From Methylocystis suflitae (GTDB taxonomy: Bacteria; Pseudomonadota; Alphaproteobacteria; Rhizobiales; Beijerinckiaceae), in the NCBI RefSeq assembly GCF_024448135.1, contig NZ_JAMRYX010000023.1:1-50685 (forward strand): a stretch of DNA of 50,685 nt, given 5' to 3'. This document shows, piece after piece, positions 46,026 through 50,685 of this stretch. Both the position numbers and the translations under genes were made by a program. Position 1 is the stretch's first letter; every line of letters begins with the position of its first letter. The notes under the pieces were generated by a model. It had not been told where the DNA came from, searched no databases, and saw only the letters and a list, made by a program, of their open reading frames with translations.

Positions 46026-46916
46026 ATGTCAGCCCATACCGCAGACCCAGAAGCTCTGATACGCGCGCTTCCGCTCTGGCGCGGCCCGATCGAAATCGCG
46101 CCGTTGCTCGGCGGCATCACCAACAAGAATTATATCGTAAAGGATGACGATCGATGCGTCGTCATTCGCCTAGGCGGCGACATCCCCGTTCATGGCGTCA
46201 TGCGCTTTAACGAATTGGCGGCGAGCAGGGCCGCGGGCGCAGCCGGCATATCGCCGAAAGTTCTGTATGCCGCGCCGATGGCGATGGCGCTCGAATTTAT
46301 TTCCGGCCGTACCTATGAGCCGGAAGACATGCGCGTGAACCGCAGACGCTGCGTCGATCTTATCAAGCGTGTTCATCGTGAGGTTGCGCTGTATTTGCGT
46401 GGGCCGACCCTGGCGTTCAACGTCTTCCATATCATTCGCGACTACGCCCATACGCTCGTTGAGGACAACAGCCGGATGTCGGCGAAATTGCCGCGCTTGC
46501 TCGCGGCGAGCGAGATTCTGGAAAAGGCGACGGGCGCGATCGACCTTGTCTTCGGCCATAATGATCTCCTTGCCGCCAATTTCATCGACGACGGGCGTCG
46601 CCTTTGGCTCGTCGACTGGGATTATGCGGGATGGAATACGCCGCTGTTCGATCTTGGCGGACTCTCTTCGAACAATGGCTTTGACGCCGCGGACGACGAC
46701 GCGATGCTCGAAGAATATTTCGAGGCGGCGCCGACCGATGCATTGCGGCGCCGCTTCAAGGCGATGCTTTGCGCCTCGCTGCTGCGCGAAGCGTTGTGGA
46801 GCCTTGTCTCGGAGAGTCGGTCAGCGATCGATTTCGATTACGTCGCTTACTCAGAACAAAATCTGACGCGCTTCGATGACGCCTGGGCGGCGTTTCAGCA
46901 GATGGAAAGAGCATGA
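46026..46916 (+). CDS. Choline/ethanolamine kinase-like phosphotransferase
   Basis: A 296-residue aminoglycoside-phosphotransferase-fold kinase. L-L-G-G-I-T-N-K-N-Y is the nucleotide loop, Y-V/L-V-K the strand Lys, and F-G-H-N-D-L-L-A-A-N-F the catalytic Asp loop of choline kinases, with V-D-W-D-Y-A-G the metal-binding Asp. This is close to LicA-type choline/ethanolamine kinases. It would phosphorylate ethanolamine or choline, competing with or complementing EutBC. ATG at 46026 is chosen at the family N-terminus (CGGAG upstream). It overlaps the next gene by four bases. Confidence 0.8.
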   Translation: MSAHTADPEALIRALPLWRGPIEIAPLLGGITNKNYIVKDDDRCVVIRLGGDIPVHGVMRFNELAASRAAGAAGISPKVLYAAPMAMALEFISGRTYEPEDMRVNRRRCVDLIKRVHREVALYLRGPTLAFNVFHIIRDYAHTLVEDNSRMSAKLPRLLAASEILEKATGAIDLVFGHNDLLAANFIDDGRRLWLVDWDYAGWNTPLFDLGGLSSNNGFDAADDDAMLEEYFEAAPTDALRRRFKAMLCASLLREALWSLVSESRSAIDFDYVAYSEQNLTRFDDAWAAFQQMERA

Positions 46917-49360
46917 CGGATCTCCCGGCAAGCGCCCAGATCGTCGTCATCGGCGGCGGCATCGTTGGCTGTTCCGTCGCTTACCACCTCGCCAAGCGCG
47001 GCGTGGAGACGCTGCTGCTTGAACGCCACCAACTGACGTCGGGTTCGACGTGGCATGCGGCCGGACTGATCGGTCAATTGCGGACCAACGCCAATATCAC
47101 GAAGCTCCTCGGCTATTCGGTGGAGCTCTACGACCGGCTCGAAGCAGAAACGGGCTATGCGACCGGCTGGCGACGCAATGGCGGACTGCGTCTTGCCTGC
47201 AACGCCGACCGATGGATCGAAGTGAAGCGGCAGGCGACGTCCGCGCGGAGCTTCGGCCTCGAGATGCAGCTCCTGAGCGCCAAGGAGGCGCAGGCGCTCT
47301 GGCCGCTGATGAATGTCGATGACGTCATCGGCGCGGCTTTCCTGCCGACCGACGGACAAGCGAATCCTTCAGACATCACCCAGGCGCTCGCGAAGGGCGC
47401 ACGGCTTGCGGGCGCGAAGCTGATCGAGGGCGTCGCCGTCACGGACTTCATCATCGAGAATGATCGCGTGCGCGGCGTCGTCACGAATCGCGGCGCCGTC
47501 GCCTGCGAGAAGCTCGTGCTCTGCGCGGGGCTCTGGACCCAGCCGCTGGCGGCGCGCGCCGGCGTCGCCGTTCCGCTCTCGGCGGTGCATCACCAATATC
47601 TCGTGACCGAAAAGATCAACGGCGTGACCAGCGATCTGCCGACGCTGCGTGATCCGGATCGGCTCACCTATTACAAGGAGGAGGTCGGCGGCCTCGTCAT
47701 GGGCGGCTATGAGCCCAACCCGATACCCTGGTCATCGGGCGTCGTGCCCGAGGACTTTGCCTTTCGGCTTCTCGAAGACGATTGGGATCATTTCGAGCCG
47801 ATCATGAGTCTCGCGCTCGGCCGCGTGCCCGCGCTCGCCGAGGCCGGCGTCAAGCAGATGATCAACGGCCTCGAAAGCTTCACGCCCGACGGCAATTGGA
47901 TGATCGGCGAAGCGCCGGAGGTGCGCAATTTCTTCGTCGGCGCCGGTTTTAACGCCTTCGGCATCGCGTCGGCGGGCGGCGCCGGCATGGCGCTGGCGGA
48001 ATGGGCGGCCGACGGCGAACAGCCGTTCGATCTCTGGCCGGTCGACATCCGCCGCTTCGGCGCGCCGCATAAGGATCCGGCTTGGGTGCGCGTGCGGACG
48101 CTCGAAGCCTATGCGCGCCACTACAGCATCGCCTGGCCCTTCGAAGAATTTACGTCGGGCCGGCCGCTGCGGCGCTCGCCGCTCTACGACCGCCTCAAGG
48201 CGAAGGGCGCGTGCTTTGGCGAAAAAATGGGCTTTGAACGGCCCAATTGGTTCGCGGATTTGAGCGCGGGCGAAGAGCCGCAGGATCGCTATTCGTTCGG
48301 CAGGCCTGGCTGGTTCGATGCGGTCGGACGAGAGCATCGCGCATGCCGGGAGGCGGCGGCGCTTTTCGATCAGACAAGCTTCGCCAAGGCGCTCATTGTC
48401 GGCAAAGACGCCGAAGCGGCGCTGTCCTGGATCGCCGCCAACAATGTCGCCAAGCCGCCGGGCGCCGTCGCCTATACGCAGCTGTTGAACCACAATGGCG
48501 GCATTGAATGCGATCTGACGATCACGCGATTGGCGAAGGACCGCTTCTATGTCGTGACGGGGACGGCCTTCGGAACGCACGACTTCGACTGGATCAGACG
48601 ATCGATTCCCGAGGGCATGGACGCGCGAGTCATCGACGTCACCTCGGCGAATTCCGTGCTGGTTCTGATGGGTCCGCGCGCGAGAGAGATTCTGCAATCG
48701 TGCTGCGACGACGATCTTTCGAACGCCGCATTCCCATTCATGACTTCTCGCGAACTCCATTTGGCCGGCGCGCCAGTGCTGGCGATCCGCGTCACTTATG
48801 TAGGCGAACTCGGCTGGGAGCTTCACATCCCTGTCGAATTCGCCGTCTCGGTCTATGACGCGCTGGTTGGCGCGGGCGCGCCATTCGGCCTGGTCGACGC
48901 GGGCTATCGAGCGATCGAATCTCTGCGTCTGGAGAAGGGCTACCGCGCGTGGGGCGCCGATATCGGTCCCGATCACACGCCGCCGATGGCGGGTCTCGGC
49001 TGGGCCGTCAAGATGAAGTCCGGCGCGCCCTTTCAGGGAAGAGACGCGCTCATTAAAGCCGGCGCGGATCCGTTGCCGCGTCTTCTCGCCGGCTTCGCCG
49101 TCGACGATCCTGAGATCGTGCTGCTCGGGCGCGAAACGATCTATCGCAACGGCCTGCGCGTCGGATGGCTATCCAGCGGCGGCTATGGCTATTCGACCGG
49201 CAAGGCGATCGGCTATGGCTATGTTCGTAGTTCCGACGGCGTCGATACGACTTTTGTGCTCGCTGGCGACTATCAACTCGAAATCGCCGGCGAGCGCCGG
49301 CCGGCGACCGTCTCCCTTTCGCCGTTCTATGATCCGAAAGGCGAACGCATTCGGGCTTAA
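46913..49360 (+). CDS. Dimethylglycine/sarcosine dehydrogenase-like flavoprotein with GcvT domain
   Basis: An 815-residue enzyme in two parts. The N-terminal FAD-dependent oxidoreductase (1-400) has the Rossmann motif GGGIVGCSVAYHL, followed by G-S-T-W-H-A-A-G, whose His carries covalent FAD in this family. The C-terminal glycine-cleavage T-protein (folate-binding) domain spans 430-815. These enzymes oxidatively demethylate dimethylglycine or sarcosine and pass the one-carbon unit to tetrahydrofolate. The exact N-methyl substrate is not certain. Translated with the kinase by ATGA overlap; choline catabolism yields these substrates. Confidence 0.9.
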   Translation: MTDLPASAQIVVIGGGIVGCSVAYHLAKRGVETLLLERHQLTSGSTWHAAGLIGQLRTNANITKLLGYSVELYDRLEAETGYATGWRRNGGLRLACNADRWIEVKRQATSARSFGLEMQLLSAKEAQALWPLMNVDDVIGAAFLPTDGQANPSDITQALAKGARLAGAKLIEGVAVTDFIIENDRVRGVVTNRGAVACEKLVLCAGLWTQPLAARAGVAVPLSAVHHQYLVTEKINGVTSDLPTLRDPDRLTYYKEEVGGLVMGGYEPNPIPWSSGVVPEDFAFRLLEDDWDHFEPIMSLALGRVPALAEAGVKQMINGLESFTPDGNWMIGEAPEVRNFFVGAGFNAFGIASAGGAGMALAEWAADGEQPFDLWPVDIRRFGAPHKDPAWVRVRTLEAYARHYSIAWPFEEFTSGRPLRRSPLYDRLKAKGACFGEKMGFERPNWFADLSAGEEPQDRYSFGRPGWFDAVGREHRACREAAALFDQTSFAKALIVGKDAEAALSWIAANNVAKPPGAVAYTQLLNHNGGIECDLTITRLAKDRFYVVTGTAFGTHDFDWIRRSIPEGMDARVIDVTSANSVLVLMGPRAREILQSCCDDDLSNAAFPFMTSRELHLAGAPVLAIRVTYVGELGWELHIPVEFAVSVYDALVGAGAPFGLVDAGYRAIESLRLEKGYRAWGADIGPDHTPPMAGLGWAVKMKSGAPFQGRDALIKAGADPLPRLLAGFAVDDPEIVLLGRETIYRNGLRVGWLSSGGYGYSTGKAIGYGYVRSSDGVDTTFVLAGDYQLEIAGERRPATVSLSPFYDPKGERIRA

Positions 49361-49369
49361 TCGTTGCGC

Positions 49370-50611
49370 CTATGCGTCAAGTGATTGGCCGACGTCGGCG
49401 GCGCCACGGGGATGGCGCGGCGCGTGATATTTCGAGATCGCTTCCTCGACGGCGTCGAGCGCGAGATCGAGGTCGTCTTGCGAAATGACGAAGGGCGGCG
49501 CCAAGCGCACGACCGTGTGATGCGTCGCGCTCGTCAGCACGCCTTTGGCAAGCAAGCCCTCGCAGATTTCTCGCGCGCTCGCATAGCGTGGGTCTATCTC
49601 AACGCCGGCCCAGAGGCCGCGCCCGCGAACTTCGTTGATCGCCGGAGCGCGTATCGCATGCAACCGCTGCAGCATTCTCGCGCCAAGCGCTTGACTGCGT
49701 TCGATCAGTCGCTCGTCACGAAGGACATGCAGCGCCTCTAAACCAACGGCGGCGGCGAGAGCGCTGCCGCCGAAGGTCGATCCGTGCGAGCCCGGCGTGA
49801 AAACATCCATCACCTCGCGTTTCGCCACGAAAGCCGAGACGGGCAGAACGCCGCCGCCGAGCGCTTTTCCCAGCGTCACGCCGTCGGGAACGACATTCTC
49901 ATGCTCGAAGGCGAACCAGGCGCCGCTGCGCCCCAATCCGGATTGGATTTCGTCCAGCAGCAGCAAAACGCCGCGTTCGTCGCACAGTCGGCGCAGCCCC
50001 GTGAGCCAGCCGTCCGGGGGCACGATGACGCCGGCCTCGCCCTGGATCGGCTCCACGAGAATGGCGGCGGTTCGCGGCGTGATGGCGGCTTCGAAGGCGG
50101 CGAGATCGCCAAACGGCGCGGCGCGAAAGCCTGGCATGAACGGACCAAACCCGTCCCGATACTCGCGCTCCGAGGAAAAGCTGATGATCGTGGTGGTGCG
50201 CCCGTGGAAATTGCCCTCCGCGACGATAATCTCGGGATTGGCGACGCCCTTCACGCGATTGGCCCAGCGGCGCGCCGCCTTGATCGCCGTTTCCACCGCC
50301 TCAGCGCCGGTGTTCATCGGCAGAGCGACGTCGAGTCCTGTCAGAGTGCAGAGCTCCTCGAGAAACGGCGCGAGCCGATCATTGTAAAAGGCGCGGGACG
50401 GCACCGCGAGCCGCTGCGCCTGCTCAGCGAGCTTTGCAAGAATTCGGGGATGCGCGTGACCGAGGCTGACAGCTGAATAGGCGCTCATCATGTCGATGTA
50501 GCGCCGACCTTCCACATCCCACAGATATGCGCCCTGGCCCCGCGTGAGCACGACGGGCAGCGGGTTGTAGTTTCTGGCGACGTGCGGGTTCCTGAACTCC
50601 GAGTTGTCCAT
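49370..50611 (-). CDS. rocD: Ornithine aminotransferase-like class III aminotransferase
   Basis: A 413-residue PLP enzyme. The N-terminal A-R-N-Y-N-P-L-P-V-V-L-T-R-G-Q-G and M-M-S-A-Y-S-A-V-S-L-G-H-A-H-P are the ornithine-aminotransferase signature; G-A-E-A-V-E-T-A-I-K-A-A-R contacts the cofactor phosphate, L-L-L-D-E-I-Q-S-G-L-G-R-S-G the pyridine ring, and the PLP Lys lies in T-L-G-K-A-L-G-G-G. It transfers the delta-amino group of ornithine to 2-oxoglutarate, giving glutamate semialdehyde. An alternative TTG start at 50665 adds 18 residues. Convergent with the flavoprotein. Confidence 0.87.
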   Translation of the reverse strand: MDNSEFRNPHVARNYNPLPVVLTRGQGAYLWDVEGRRYIDMMSAYSAVSLGHAHPRILAKLAEQAQRLAVPSRAFYNDRLAPFLEELCTLTGLDVALPMNTGAEAVETAIKAARRWANRVKGVANPEIIVAEGNFHGRTTTIISFSSEREYRDGFGPFMPGFRAAPFGDLAAFEAAITPRTAAILVEPIQGEAGVIVPPDGWLTGLRRLCDERGVLLLLDEIQSGLGRSGAWFAFEHENVVPDGVTLGKALGGGVLPVSAFVAKREVMDVFTPGSHGSTFGGSALAAAVGLEALHVLRDERLIERSQALGARMLQRLHAIRAPAINEVRGRGLWAGVEIDPRYASAREICEGLLAKGVLTSATHHTVVRLAPPFVISQDDLDLALDAVEEAISKYHAPRHPRGAADVGQSLDA

Positions 50612-50685
50612 ATCCGAGAGCTTTTGGCGCGCATTCGCATTGGACAAATGCGTGCGGACTTTCAATGTGCTGACTACATTACATG

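Noticed and set aside
1-50685. CRISPR arrays, tRNA or rRNA genes and insertion sequences
   Set aside because: I found no regularly spaced repeats, cloverleaf sequences, rRNA-like stretches or transposase genes in the window.

Overview
The window looks like the chromosome of an alphaproteobacterium, most probably of the Hyphomicrobiales (Rhizobiales). The DNA is GC-rich. It carries a FixLJ-like two-component pair, a MucR/Ros-family regulator, a small secreted GCG-type peptide and a multi-PAS kinase, all common in that order. No diagnostic metabolic gene (for example methane or methanol oxidation) is present, so I do not name a genus.

Layout. 1-3.2 kb: a hypothetical protein, an MFS transporter whose N-terminus looks frameshifted, a KGG-repeat stress protein and a small hypothetical protein. 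3.2-9.1 kb: signalling genes, namely a FixL-like kinase lacking PAS, a FixJ-like regulator, a CheY-like receiver and a kinase with about seven PAS domains. 9.2-12 kb: an ABM/heme-monooxygenase-like protein and a metal P1B-type ATPase with an unusual membrane motif.

12.2-31.7 kb: one long co-oriented operon for a catecholate siderophore. In order it has a TonB-dependent receptor, two small membrane proteins, a PepSY membrane reductase-like protein, a Fes-like esterase, an MbtH protein, a 2399-residue NRPS (C-A-T-C-A-T-TE), an EntS-like exporter, and EntC, EntE, EntB (with aryl carrier) and EntA homologues. EntC, EntB and EntA make 2,3-dihydroxybenzoate (DHB), EntE loads it on the EntB carrier, and the NRPS adds two amino acids. 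The second A domain has exactly the EntF serine pocket code; the first has the uncommon code D-V-G-N-F-I-V-V-E. The EntF-like thioesterase and the Fes-like esterase suggest a DHB-X-Ser ester oligomer of the turnerbactin/trivanchrobactin type rather than enterobactin. A promoter with a Fur-box-like sequence in its spacer lies just upstream. No ferric-siderophore ABC permease and no phosphopantetheinyl transferase are in the window.

31.9-40.6 kb: a prokaryotic ionotropic-glutamate-receptor-like channel with a non-canonical pore, a GCG-type secreted peptide, a MucR-like protein lacking expected zinc ligands, a decayed ParB-like gene, a VOC protein, an epimerase/FMN-reductase operon divergent from a frameshifted LysR gene, and a ThDP enzyme with a carboxymuconolactone-decarboxylase-family partner. 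40.9-43.6 kb: a DNA-repair pair (MBL exonuclease and ATP-dependent DNA ligase). 43.7-50.6 kb: an amino-alcohol and amino-acid block with EutB and EutC, a choline/ethanolamine-kinase-like protein, a dimethylglycine/sarcosine-dehydrogenase-like flavoprotein and an ornithine aminotransferase.

Three genes in 50 kb carry apparent frame disruptions (the MFS gene, the LysR gene and the ParB-like gene). The ParB-like gene has two lesions and is most likely a true pseudogene; the other two could be sequence errors.
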